Source of the DNA: Falsigemmobacter faecalis
GTDB taxonomy: Bacteria; Pseudomonadota; Alphaproteobacteria; Rhodobacterales; Rhodobacteraceae
DNA length: 46,775 nucleotides
Reading direction: 5' to 3'
Assembly: GCF_003863335.1 (NCBI RefSeq)
Contig: NZ_RRAZ01000029.1
Location: 1 to 46,775 of the forward strand
Below the pieces are notes generated by a model that was not told the origin of the DNA, ran no database searches, and saw only the letters and a list, made by a program, of their open reading frames with translations. Numbering within the stretch: position 1 is the first letter of the stretch; the number at the start of each line of letters is the position of its first letter. The position numbers and the translations under genes were made by a program. This document shows positions 7,376 through 15,347 of the stretch, in pieces.

Positions 7376-7938
7376 GCGTCAAACCAGGCCGCCAGCTCCG
7401 GGCGGGCCTCACGCCAGCCGCGCGCCGCATGGCGCAGATCCAGATAGCCAAGCGCCGCAAGCACCGCGATCTGGCCGATGCCGAAGGGCCCGTGCAGATG
7501 CGCCATCCAGCGCTCTTCCAGCGCGGCGAGGGCGCGGTCGATCTTCACCCACTGCGCCTCGACAAACTCGGGCACATGTTTGTCTTCCGGGCGCAGACGC
7601 CCCTCATAGACCATCAAAAGCGCCGCATCGAGGATGCCATCTGCCGTCGCCTCCAGGGTCAGCGCCTCCCAAAGCGTCTCGCCTTCGGGATAAAGGCCGC
7701 CCTTCGCGCGGGCGTCGAGATAGCGGGTGATCACGCGGCTGTCGTAAAGCGCCGGCCCCTCCGGGCGCTCCAGCGCCGGAACCTTGCCAAGCGGGTTCGA
7801 GGCGGCCGGCCGCGCCGCCGTCTCATAGGGCGTACCGCCCGAGGTCACCAGCTCCACCTGCGCCAGCTGGCCGGTTTCATGCAGCACCGTCATAACTTTA
7901 CGCACATAAGGCGAGGTCGGAGAGTAGAAGAGACGCAT
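7336..7938 (-). CDS. Glutathione S-transferase family protein
   Basis: 200 residues. The thioredoxin-fold N-terminal domain has the catalytic-region motif YSPTSPYVRKV at 5-15, the NPLGKVPAL segment with its cis-proline, and a DSRVI glutathione-contact block. A helical C-terminal domain follows from about residue 85. It resembles E. coli YibF-type GSTs. The ATG at 7938 gives a canonical N-terminus, while longer in-frame starts are non-homologous. The last 40 bp overlap the convergent exporter gene. The cellular substrate is unknown. Confidence 0.88.
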   Translation of the reverse strand: MRLFYSPTSPYVRKVMTVLHETGQLAQVELVTSGGTPYETAARPAASNPLGKVPALERPEGPALYDSRVITRYLDARAKGGLYPEGETLWEALTLEATADGILDAALLMVYEGRLRPEDKHVPEFVEAQWVKIDRALAALEERWMAHLHGPFGIGQIAVLAALGYLDLRHAARGWREARPELAAWFDAQAARPSFAATAP

Positions 7939-7968
7939 GGCAGTCCTCTGAGTGGCACGGGCGGGACG

Positions 7969-7998
7969 AAAAACCCCCGCCGTGGTTACGGCGGGGGT
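7969..7998 (-). terminator. Rho-independent terminator of maeB
   Basis: On the minus strand, CCCCCGCCGT-AACC-ACGGCGGGGG is followed by TTTTT, about 35 bp after the maeB stop. It has a strong stem and a clear T-run. Confidence 0.85.
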
Positions 7999-8032
7999 AT
8001 GATGGCAGGCCCTGCGACAGGTGCAAGCGGCC

Positions 8033-10312
8033 TCAGCCGTATTTTGCAACCGGCGTCCCGGCCAGCGCCGCGATGTTCAGCAGCCCGCGCGAGGTGACCG
8101 AGGGCGTCACGATATGCGCCCGGTTGCCCATGCCCATGAGAATCGGCCCGACTTCCAGACCATCACCGCGGGTTTTCAGAATGTTGCGCACGCCCGAAGC
8201 CGCATCGGTCGACCCAAACACCAGCACATTGGCGGCACCTTCCATCCGCCCCGAGGGGAAGACCCGGCCCCGCAGATCCGGATCCAGCGCCAGATCGACC
8301 GTCATCTCGCCCTCATATTCAAAGTCGAGCGACATGGCATCCAGCAGCGCCATAGCTTCGCGCATCCGCAGACCCGAAGAGGTATTCAGGTTGCCAAACT
8401 GCGACGACGAGCAGAGCGCGATTTTCGGCGTGATACCAAAGCGGCGCACGTGGCGCGCGGCCCCGATGACAATATCCGCAAGCTGCGCCGGGGTCGGCTC
8501 GGCATGGGCCTGAGTATCGGCGATGAACAGCGGCCCCTGATCCTGGATCATCAGACTAAGCGCGCCAACCGGGCGCAGCCCGTCGCGGGCCAGCACTTCC
8601 TGGACGTATTTCAGATGCCAGAGATATTGCCCGAAAGCGCCGCAGATCAGGCTGTCCGCCTCGCCGCGATGGACCATGACGGCACCGATGGCGGTGGTAT
8701 TGGTGCGCAGCACCGCGCGGGCGGTGTCGGGGGTGACGCCGCGCCGCTCCATCAACCGGTGATAGGTTTCCCAGTAATCGCGGTAGCGGCTGTCGCTTTG
8801 CGGGTTCACGATCTCAAAATCGCGGTCCGGACGGATCGGCAGACCGGCGCGCTCACAGCGCAAGGCGATGACATCGGGGCGACCGATCAGGATCGGCACC
8901 TCGGTGGTTTCCTCAAGGATCGCCTGGGCCGCGCGGATCACCCGCTCATCCTCACCTTCCGCAAAGACGATGCGGCGCGAGGCGGTGCGGGCGGCCTCAA
9001 AGACCGGGCGCATAATCATCGACGAGCGGAAGACCGAGCCATCAAGCTTGTGCTTATACTCCGCCACATCCGCCAGCGGACGCTTGGCCACGCCGGTCCG
9101 CATCGCGGCTTCGGCCACGGCGGTGGCGATCACCCCCATGAGGCGCGGATCAAAAGGCTTCGGGATCAGATAGTTCGGCCCAAATGTCATCTGCTCACCG
9201 TGATAGGCGGCAGCGGCCTCAGCCGAAGTGGTGGCGCGGGCCAGCTGGGCAATGCCTTCGATACAGGCAAGCTGCATCTCATCATTGATCTCACTTGCGC
9301 CTACGTCCAAAGCGCCCCGGAAGATGAAGGGGAAGCACAGAACGTTGTTCACCTGGTTCGGGAAATCCGAGCGCCCGGTGGCCATAATCGCATCCGGCGC
9401 CACTTCGCGCACCAGATCGGGCAGGATTTCCGGGGTCGGGTTTGCCAGCGCAAAGATGATCGGCTGCGGCGCCATCAACTTTACCATGTCCTGGGTCAGA
9501 ACGCCCGGACCCGAAAGGCCAAGGAACATATCGGCACCCGCGATCACCTCGCCAAGGTTGCGCGGACCACCCGGCTGCGCATAGGCGGCCTTATGGGGGT
9601 TCATATCCTCTTTGCGGCCCTCATAGACCAGACCATGAAGATCACAAAGCCAGACGTTTTCGCGCTTCACGCCCAGTTTCAGCAGCATGTTCAGACAGGC
9701 AATGCCCGCAGCACCACCGCCGGTGGAGACCAGCTTGATATCTTCAAAGCGCTTGCCCGAGACATGCAGCGCATTGGTCGCCGCAGCGCCCACCACAATG
9801 GCGGTGCCGTGCTGGTCATCATGAAAGACCGGAATGCCCATCCGCTCGCGGCAGATCTTTTCCACGATAAAGCAGTCGGGGGCCTTGATGTCTTCAAGGT
9901 TGATCGCCCCGAAGCTCGGCTCAAGGGCGCAGACGATCTCGGCCAGTTTATAGGGGTCGTTCTCATTCACCTCGATATCGAAGCAGTCGATATTGGCGAA
10001 TTTCTTGAAGAGAACCGCCTTGCCCTCCATCACCGGCTTCGAGGCCAGCGCGCCGATATTGCCAAGGCCCAGAACGGCGGTGCCGTTGGAGACCACCGCC
10101 ACCAGGTTGCCGCGCGAGGTATAGCGCGCCGCGGTCGAGGGATCGGCCTTAATTTCAAGGCAGGCCTCTGCGACGCCCGGCGAATAGGCGCGGGCCAGGT
10201 CGCGGCCGGTGGCCAGGGGCTTGGTCGCGCGGATCTCAAGTTTGCCCGGCCGGGGAAACTCATGATAGTCCAGCGCCGCCTGGCGGAGATTTTCGTGGCG
10301 ATTTTCTTCCAT
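8033..10312 (-). CDS. maeB: NADP-dependent malic enzyme, MaeB type with phosphotransacetylase-like domain
   Basis: 759 residues, the length typical of MaeB. It oxidatively decarboxylates malate to pyruvate, making NADPH. The N-terminal malic domain (about 1-165) includes [11 protein letters not shown] and the metal-binding [12 protein letters not shown]. The NAD(P)-binding domain (about 165-420) has [12 protein letters not shown]. From about 430 a phosphotransacetylase-like domain begins with [17 protein letters not shown]; in MaeB enzymes it is regulatory and not catalytic. The ATG at 10312 has GGAGGGGG upstream. Upstream at 10332-10345 is the interrupted inverted repeat GTTTAAGGCTAAAC, which may be a regulator site. 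It is transcribed alone and ends at a strong terminator. Confidence 0.95.
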   Translation of the reverse strand: MEENRHENLRQAALDYHEFPRPGKLEIRATKPLATGRDLARAYSPGVAEACLEIKADPSTAARYTSRGNLVAVVSNGTAVLGLGNIGALASKPVMEGKAVLFKKFANIDCFDIEVNENDPYKLAEIVCALEPSFGAINLEDIKAPDCFIVEKICRERMGIPVFHDDQHGTAIVVGAAATNALHVSGKRFEDIKLVSTGGGAAGIACLNMLLKLGVKRENVWLCDLHGLVYEGRKEDMNPHKAAYAQPGGPRNLGEVIAGADMFLGLSGPGVLTQDMVKLMAPQPIIFALANPTPEILPDLVREVAPDAIMATGRSDFPNQVNNVLCFPFIFRGALDVGASEINDEMQLACIEGIAQLARATTSAEAAAAYHGEQMTFGPNYLIPKPFDPRLMGVIATAVAEAAMRTGVAKRPLADVAEYKHKLDGSVFRSSMIMRPVFEAARTASRRIVFAEGEDERVIRAAQAILEETTEVPILIGRPDVIALRCERAGLPIRPDRDFEIVNPQSDSRYRDYWETYHRLMERRGVTPDTARAVLRTNTTAIGAVMVHRGEADSLICGAFGQYLWHLKYVQEVLARDGLRPVGALSLMIQDQGPLFIADTQAHAEPTPAQLADIVIGAARHVRRFGITPKIALCSSSQFGNLNTSSGLRMREAMALLDAMSLDFEYEGEMTVDLALDPDLRGRVFPSGRMEGAANVLVFGSTDAASGVRNILKTRGDGLEVGPILMGMGNRAHIVTPSVTSRGLLNIAALAGTPVAKYG

Positions 10313-10331
10313 AGCCCCCTCCGGAGATTTT

Positions 10332-10345
10332 GTTTAAGGCTAAAC
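10332..10345. promoter_or_regulatory. Inverted repeat upstream of maeB
   Basis: GTTTA-AGGC-TAAAC lies 20-33 bp before the maeB start in an AT-richer patch. It could be an operator or part of the leader. No regulator family is recognised. Confidence 0.25.
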
Positions 10346-10424
10346 TATATTCAGGCAGGGGTGTATATCGAATTTCCGACAGGTTCTTCCGCAAAAGCGT
10401 GAAGTTTACGTGAACGCCACAGGG

Positions 10425-10886
10425 TTACGCAGCGTCCGTCGGCCCCGCCCAGCGCGCAAGCGCCTCTTCATCGGCATCCTTTGCCGCGACCCAGGATTTC
10501 CCGCTGCCGCTGACTTCCTTTTTCCAGAACGGCGCGCGGGATTTCAGGTAATCCATCAGAAATTCAGCCGCTTCAAAGGCCGCCACCCGGTGCCGTGCCG
10601 CCGTGACCACCATCATAATCACTTCGCCCGGGCGCAGGGGCCCGTGACGGTGGATGACCAAAGCCGCCTCCAGATCCCAGCGGGCCATGGCCTCAGCACG
10701 GATCTGTTCCAGCGCCTTTTCGGTCATGCCGGGATAATGCTCAATCTCCATGACGCTGAGGCCGCCCTCAACATCACGCACCACGCCGGAAAAACTGACG
10801 ATCGCACCCGAGGCAGAGACCCCGGCGGAAAAGGCGTTCAGCTCAGCGCCCGGATCGAAGGCTTCGGCCTGCACCCGCACCGACAT
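10425..10886 (-). CDS. moaE: Molybdopterin synthase catalytic subunit MoaE
   Basis: 153 residues. MoaE joins MoaD to convert cyclic pyranopterin monophosphate to molybdopterin. The recognisable blocks are GAIVSFSGVVRD, IEHYPGMTEKALEQI, VIHRHGPLRPGE, and the lysine-rich active-site stretch DYLKSRAPFWKKE. It starts three bases after the moaD stop, as the last gene of the pgsA-moaD-moaE run. Nothing looks missing. Confidence 0.95.
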   Translation of the reverse strand: MSVRVQAEAFDPGAELNAFSAGVSASGAIVSFSGVVRDVEGGLSVMEIEHYPGMTEKALEQIRAEAMARWDLEAALVIHRHGPLRPGEVIMMVVTAARHRVAAFEAAEFLMDYLKSRAPFWKKEVSGSGKSWVAAKDADEEALARWAGPTDAA

Positions 10887-10889
10887 GGC

Positions 10890-11141
10890 TCAGCCCCCCG
10901 TCATCGGCGGGAAAAAGGCCACCTCGCGCACACCGCTCAGCGGCGCGTGAAATTCAGAGAGTTCCTGATCCAGCGCGACCCGAAGCGCCGTCAGGTCCGA
11001 AAAGGCCAGCGCATAGCGCGGCTCGCGGGCGGCGAGTTCCGCCACCAGGTCCGCCACCGTTGCTGCCTCCGTCTCCACCCGCTCCCGCGCCTCACCGATG
11101 CGTTCGCGCACCCAGGCAAAATAGAGCAGATCGAGCGTCAT
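10890..11141 (-). CDS. moaD: Molybdopterin synthase sulfur carrier subunit MoaD
   Basis: 83 residues, ubiquitin-like fold, ending FFPPMTGG. The C-terminal Gly-Gly is thiocarboxylated and delivers sulfur to the pterin inside MoaE. The length is normal for the family. Its ATG overlaps the pgsA stop by four bases (ATGA), and moaE follows three bases after its stop, so all three genes share a message. Confidence 0.94.
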   Translation of the reverse strand: MTLDLLYFAWVRERIGEARERVETEAATVADLVAELAAREPRYALAFSDLTALRVALDQELSEFHAPLSGVREVAFFPPMTGG

Positions 11142-11764
11142 TGCGGATCGTCTTTCAGATAGGGCGCAGCCTTGCGCAGATAGTCAAAACCGGTGATCGC
11201 GGTCAGAATGGCCGCCAGCCAGATAAGGGCCAGACCCGCCCAATTGGCAAGGGCCGCATAGCTGAGGCCCGGGGGCACTTCGCCCTCACCCGCGACCGGG
11301 CTTTGCCCGGCCTCCAGATAGGCCAGACCGGTGGCCAGAAACAGCACCGCAATCGCCACCATCTGCGCCGTGGTCTTCCACTTCGCCAGCCGCGTGACCT
11401 TCAGAAGTGAGGATTTTGCGCCGAGATATTCCCTGAGGCCCGAGACAAAGACCTCCCGGAAGAGGATCACCGCCGCCGGAAGGATCAGCCAGGGGTTCAT
11501 GCCGGAATAGCCGGTGATCACCATGATCGCGATCACCACCATGGCCTTATCCGCAATGGGATCGAGCATGGCGCCGTAGCGGCTTTCCTGCTTCCAGGCC
11601 CGCGCCAGATAGCCGTCGACAAAGTCGGTCAGCGCGGCGGTCACAAAAAGTGCCAGCGCCAGCCAGTCGGCCCAGGGGCGGTTAAAATAAAGGAACATCA
11701 CCGCTACGCCGGGGGCGGCGAGCAGGCGCAGGGTCGTCAGAATGTTAGGAACCGTCCACCGCAT
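11138..11764 (-). CDS. pgsA: CDP-diacylglycerol--glycerol-3-phosphate 3-phosphatidyltransferase
   Basis: 208 residues, inner-membrane enzyme that makes phosphatidylglycerophosphate, the committed step to phosphatidylglycerol and cardiolipin. The CDP-alcohol phosphotransferase motif D-x2-DG-x2-AR-x8-G-x3-D-x3-D is visible in DFVDGYLAR followed by GAMLDPIADK. Several hydrophobic helices are present. The ATG at 11764 gives the standard start MRWTVPNILT; a longer frame upstream is not homologous. The Shine-Dalgarno is weak. It heads an overlapped run with moaD and moaE. Confidence 0.94.
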   Translation of the reverse strand: MRWTVPNILTTLRLLAAPGVAVMFLYFNRPWADWLALALFVTAALTDFVDGYLARAWKQESRYGAMLDPIADKAMVVIAIMVITGYSGMNPWLILPAAVILFREVFVSGLREYLGAKSSLLKVTRLAKWKTTAQMVAIAVLFLATGLAYLEAGQSPVAGEGEVPPGLSYAALANWAGLALIWLAAILTAITGFDYLRKAAPYLKDDPQ

Positions 11765-11795
11765 GGCACAGGGATAGCCCAAGCAACACGGAACG

Positions 11796-11817
11796 GGAAG
11801 GGGGCCTGACGCCCCCC
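11796..11817 (-). terminator. Hairpin downstream of the universal stress gene
   Basis: GGGGGC-CTGAC-GCCCCC lies between the usp stop and the pgsA start. It has no convincing T-run on the minus strand (TTCCCG follows), so it is a weak or Rho-assisted terminator candidate. Confidence 0.4.
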
Positions 11818-11826
11818 TGCGGGATT

Positions 11827-12234
11827 TCAGCGCAGAACGTGAACCGAGCATTGCGCATGACGCACCACACGCGCAGCGGTTGAGCCAAGAAAATAGTCCT
11901 GCAGCCCCGGACGGTGCGAGGCGATCACGATGCAGTCATGGGCATCGGCCTCTGCCACATCGAGGATGGTCTGCGCCGCATGGCCGGCCCGCACCTCAAC
12001 GCTGACGCCCTGCCCTGCGAATTCGGCCTCAAGCGCCTCTTTCGCATCGGTCAGATTGCGCTGCAGCTGATCCTGCGGAAGATATTGCGAGACATAGGTC
12101 GGGATCTCGGCCAGCACGGTCAGCAGAGTGATCCTGCCGCCCTCCGCGCAAAGCACCCGCGCCGCCGCCATCGAGGAGGCAATGGTGGTTTCATGGTCCT
12201 GAATGACGGGGACGAGAATATTTTTATACATCAT
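11827..12234 (-). CDS. Universal stress protein (UspA family)
   Basis: 135 residues, one Usp domain. It begins KNILVPV and ends with the nucleotide-binding block HRPGLQDYFLGST followed by RHAQCSVHVLR, the ATP-binding version of the fold. It is a cytosolic stress or energy-limitation protein with no enzymatic assignment. Two consecutive ATGs start the frame, and AGGAG (complement of 12238-12242) precedes them. An FNR-type box and a well-spaced -10 lie directly upstream, so induction at low oxygen is predicted. It is preceded on the same strand by a response-regulator gene, from which a hairpin separates it. Confidence 0.92.
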   Translation of the reverse strand: MMYKNILVPVIQDHETTIASSMAAARVLCAEGGRITLLTVLAEIPTYVSQYLPQDQLQRNLTDAKEALEAEFAGQGVSVEVRAGHAAQTILDVAEADAHDCIVIASHRPGLQDYFLGSTAARVVRHAQCSVHVLR

Positions 12235-12254
12235 CAGCTCCTGTTTACGGATCC

Positions 12255-12296
12255 TTCATAGCAGATCCGCTAAAGACTGACTTTGATCGGGATCAA
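12255..12296 (-). promoter_or_regulatory. FNR/FnrL class II-type promoter of the usp gene
   Basis: TTGAT-CGGG-ATCAA at 12283-12296 is a perfect FNR/FnrL consensus box. On the minus strand a -10-like TATGAA (complement of 12255-12260) begins 29.5 bp from the box centre. That places the box centre at about -41.5 with a start near 12248, the classical activating geometry. The 5' leader would be about 13 nt and include the AGGAG. Confidence 0.8.
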
Positions 12297-12298
12297 AG

Positions 12299-12322
12299 CG
12301 CGCGGGAACCACCCGCGCGTGC
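12299..12322 (-). terminator. Hairpin after the response regulator
   Basis: CGCGCGGG-TGGT-TCCCGCGCG on the minus strand lies just after the response-regulator stop and immediately before the FNR box. Only a short CTTT follows. It is a probable transcript boundary, so usp would have its own promoter. Confidence 0.45.
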
Positions 12323-12330
12323 AGAAGCCT

Positions 12331-12957
12331 TCAGCCCGCAGCGTCGCTTTGTGCCAGACGCGCCGCACCGATCAGTGCCGCCTGAGTGCGGTTCTTCGCG
12401 CCCAGCTTCACGCAGACAGAGCGCATATGGGTTTTGATGGTGATCTCGGTCAGATCCATTTCGCGGGCAATCTCTTTGTTGGAAAGCCCCTCACAAAGAT
12501 AGCGCAGCACCCGCGTCTCCTGGGGCGTCAGCCCCGGCAGAACGACCGCCGCCGCATCGCGGTCATAGTCCGGCGGCAGCCAGACGCCGCCTTCGGCCAC
12601 TTCAAGAAGCGCCTCAGCCAGCTGCGCGGGCGACAGGGTCTTCGGCACAAAGCCCCGCGCGCCGCCCTGCAATGCCTGATCGACGGTGCTGCGCGCGACA
12701 TTGCCGGACATCACCACCACAGCGCCGCCTTCATTGGCAGCCACTACTTCGGCCACGCCGCTCAGCCCGTTCATCCCCGGCATCACGAAATCCAGCAGCA
12801 CCACATCAAAGGTGCCCTGGCTGCGGATCGCCGCAAGGCTTTCCTCCAGCGTGGCGGCGGTGGTCATGGCAAAGCCGCCTCGGGCATTCAGAAGCGCGAC
12901 AAGCGTGTCCCGCAGCAGCAGATGATCATCCGCCACCAGCAGTGATATCACAGCCAT
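12331..12957 (-). CDS. NarL/FixJ-type response regulator, orphan
   Basis: 208 residues. The receiver domain (about 4-120) has acidic pair Asp10-Asp11, phosphoacceptor Asp56 in VVLLDFVMPG, Ser84 in the conserved Thr/Ser position and Lys106 in FVPKT. The LuxR-type helix-turn-helix (about 140-195) has LTPQETRVLRYLCEG and SNKEIAREM. It should bind DNA as a phosphorylated dimer. No histidine kinase gene lies in the window, so the partner is unknown. It sits upstream of usp on the same strand but is separated from it by a hairpin and an FNR promoter. Confidence 0.9.
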   Translation of the reverse strand: MAVISLLVADDHLLLRDTLVALLNARGGFAMTTAATLEESLAAIRSQGTFDVVLLDFVMPGMNGLSGVAEVVAANEGGAVVVMSGNVARSTVDQALQGGARGFVPKTLSPAQLAEALLEVAEGGVWLPPDYDRDAAAVVLPGLTPQETRVLRYLCEGLSNKEIAREMDLTEITIKTHMRSVCVKLGAKNRTQAALIGAARLAQSDAAG

Positions 12958-13033
12958 CCCGCACTTCCTTCCTCACGCCCCGATTGCAACACTTTAACGG
13001 CACAGGCCTCAGGTTCAACCCCGGGGGCATAAT

Positions 13034-14671
13034 TCATTCGGCGCTCTCGCTCCGCATGAAACGCACCAGCTGCTGCGTGGAGCCGTCGATACCGTCATCG
13101 CGGGTGTCGCCCGACAGCATCGGCTCAAGGGTCAGGGCAAGTTCCTTGCCCAATTCGACCCCCCACTGATCGAAGCTGTTGATGCCCAGAAGCACCCCCT
13201 CCACAAAGACCCGATGCTCATAAAGCGCGAGGATCATGCCAAGGGTAAAGGGCGTCAGCCGGTGATAAGCCAGCATCACAGAGGGACGGTTGCCCGGGAA
13301 AACGCGGTGGCGCGCCTGCCGCTCCAGCTCAGCACCGGTCAGACCGGCGGCGGCCATCCGGGCGCGGGCCTCATCAAGGCTGCGACCGGCCATCAGCGCC
13401 TTGGCCTGCGCGAGGCAATTGGCGATCAGCTGACGGTGCTGGGCCTGCTGCTCGGGATAACAGCCCCGCGCTGCGACCAGAAACTCGCAGGGGATCACCC
13501 GGGTGCCCTGGTGGATCAGCTGATAAAAGGCGTGCTGTCCATTGGTGCCAGGCTCCCCCCAGACCACGGGGCCGCTGTCGCAGGGCAGATCAGAGCCGTC
13601 CATGGCGACGCGCTTGCCGTTGCTCTCCATTTCCAGCTGCTGAAGATAGGCCGGAAGCCGCCCAAGCCTTTGATCATAAGGCAAAACTGCGCGGGTCGGA
13701 TAGCCACAGCCCTGGGCATGCCAGACCCCGCTCAGCGCCAGAAGAACCGGCAGGTTCTGTGCAAAAGGCGTGGTGCGGAAATGGTGGTCCATATGGGCCG
13801 CCCCGGCGAGGAACTGGTTGAACCGCTCGGGCCCCACGGCCAGCATCAGGCTGAGCCCGACCGGACCCCAGACCGAATAGCGCCCGCCGATGTAATCGCC
13901 AAAGCCAAAGACCCGCTCGGGCGGAATGCCCCATTCCCCGGCCTTATCGGCGGCCGAAGAAATCGCCACCATCTGCGCGGCCGGATCCGCCACCGCCGTC
14001 AGCAGCCAGTTCCGCACAATGCGGGCATTGGCCATGGTCTCAGAGGTGGTGAACGTCTTTGAGGCGATCAGCACCAGGGTGCGCGCCGGGTTCATCTCGC
14101 TCAGGATCCAGTTGGCATGAGCCGGATCCACATTCGAGAGGTAATGCGTGCGCGGTCCGGTGCGGAAAGGCGACAGCGCAATGCTGGCCATCGCCGGGCC
14201 CAGATCCGAGCCGCCGATGCCGATATTGATGATATCCGTAAACCGCCCGCCGGGACCGGAATAGGCCCCGCTGCGCACCGCCTCACAAAGCGCCGCCATC
14301 CGTGAACGGGTGGCCTCCATCGCAGCGATATCTGCTTTGGGAAGCGTCGGATCGGGCGTGCCGCGCAGCATGGTGTGCAGCACGGCCCGGCCTTCGGTCT
14401 CATTGATGCGCGCGCCGGTGAACATGGCGTCGCGCCGCGCAGCAAGGCCCGACTCCTCCGCCATGCGCAGCAAAAGCGCCATCACCTCATCGTCGATCAG
14501 CGTCTTTGAAAAATCAAAGAGCATCTCAGAGTTAATATTGTCATCCCTATAGGGCAGCCGCGCTGAAAAACGCGCCGCGCGGCCCCCCGCTTCAAAAAGA
14601 TCTTGTATCGAGCTGTCCTTCCGGCTCAGCGCGGCCTGCGATAAATTCCGCCAGGACTGGTCGTTCAGCAT
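13034..14671 (-). CDS. pgi: Glucose-6-phosphate isomerase
   Basis: 545 residues, close to the usual proteobacterial length of 545-550. It interconverts glucose 6-phosphate and fructose 6-phosphate. Signature blocks are GGSDLGPAM, the FGFGDYIGGRYSVWGPVG region, catalytic-region VWGEPGTNGQHAFYQLIHQG (Glu and His), and NSFDQWGVELGK near the C-terminus with the active-site Lys. It is the third gene of zwf-pgl-pgi, starting three bases after the pgl stop. The grouping feeds fructose 6-phosphate back into oxidation by Zwf, as expected for a cycle through the Entner-Doudoroff route. edd and eda are not in the window. Confidence 0.97.
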   Translation of the reverse strand: MLNDQSWRNLSQAALSRKDSSIQDLFEAGGRAARFSARLPYRDDNINSEMLFDFSKTLIDDEVMALLLRMAEESGLAARRDAMFTGARINETEGRAVLHTMLRGTPDPTLPKADIAAMEATRSRMAALCEAVRSGAYSGPGGRFTDIINIGIGGSDLGPAMASIALSPFRTGPRTHYLSNVDPAHANWILSEMNPARTLVLIASKTFTTSETMANARIVRNWLLTAVADPAAQMVAISSAADKAGEWGIPPERVFGFGDYIGGRYSVWGPVGLSLMLAVGPERFNQFLAGAAHMDHHFRTTPFAQNLPVLLALSGVWHAQGCGYPTRAVLPYDQRLGRLPAYLQQLEMESNGKRVAMDGSDLPCDSGPVVWGEPGTNGQHAFYQLIHQGTRVIPCEFLVAARGCYPEQQAQHRQLIANCLAQAKALMAGRSLDEARARMAAAGLTGAELERQARHRVFPGNRPSVMLAYHRLTPFTLGMILALYEHRVFVEGVLLGINSFDQWGVELGKELALTLEPMLSGDTRDDGIDGSTQQLVRFMRSESAE

Positions 14672-14674
14672 AAA

Positions 14675-15346
14675 TCACTCCGCCCAATGGACGGTGGCAT
14701 TCTCTGCGATTGCCCTCACCGGCGCAAGCTCTGGTGGTAAACCCTTTGAACTCTCAAAGGCTTCGCGTTTGGCGTGTCCCAGGATCACCAGATGAATGTT
14801 CATCGCATCGCGCAGCACCGGCAGGCTGAGGGTGATGCGCCCTTCCGGCTGGCCCGGAACGCTCATCTCCATCACCGGCGGAGCGGCGGGCGAAAGCGCC
14901 CCGGCAAGCTGCGGCGAGCCGGGAAAAAGGCTGGCAATATGGAGATCTTCGCCCATGCCCAGCACCACCGTGCTCAGCGGCAGACGGGTGGAAACGGCCT
15001 CGGCAATCCGCTCAATCCGGCCCGTCTCTCCCGCGGCATGCAGATAAAGCGGCACCACTTTTGCCGCAGAGGCCGCTGCCCGCACCAGCCGTTTGCGCAC
15101 CTGACCCAGGTTGGAGCGCGGGTGATCTTCCGGCACGCAGCGCTCATCCGTCAGCATGAGGGCGACGTTTTCCCAGTCAAGCTCCACCGCCGACAGCAGA
15201 TCATAAAGCGGCAGCGGCGTGCTGCCCCCCGCCACCGCAAAGCTCGCGCGCCCGGCAGAGCGTAAGGCCTGCCCCAACTCACCAGCCACCTGATTGGCCA
15301 GCGACAAAAACAGCATCTCACGATCGGCGTATTCGATAAATTCCAT
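14675..15346 (-). CDS. pgl: 6-phosphogluconolactonase (DevB type)
   Basis: 223 residues. It hydrolyses 6-phosphogluconolactone to 6-phosphogluconate. Family marks are FAVAGGSTPLPLYDLL (phosphate-binding GG-S-P), the LTDERCVPEDHPRSN block, VLGMGEDLHIASLFPGSP and the C-terminal LVILGHAKREAFE. In GMGEDLHIASLFP the usual family motif reads GMG-DGH-ASLFP, with Leu here where Gly is usual. It starts one base after the zwf stop and runs into pgi. Confidence 0.95.
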   Translation of the reverse strand: MEFIEYADREMLFLSLANQVAGELGQALRSAGRASFAVAGGSTPLPLYDLLSAVELDWENVALMLTDERCVPEDHPRSNLGQVRKRLVRAAASAAKVVPLYLHAAGETGRIERIAEAVSTRLPLSTVVLGMGEDLHIASLFPGSPQLAGALSPAAPPVMEMSVPGQPEGRITLSLPVLRDAMNIHLVILGHAKREAFESSKGLPPELAPVRAIAENATVHWAE

Positions 15347-15347
15347 G

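Noticed and set aside
8021-10402. 793-codon plus-strand open frame opposite maeB
   Set aside because: It is an antisense shadow of a high-GC gene. It is rich in Arg, His, Gly and Gln, has no family motifs, and is fully explained by maeB.
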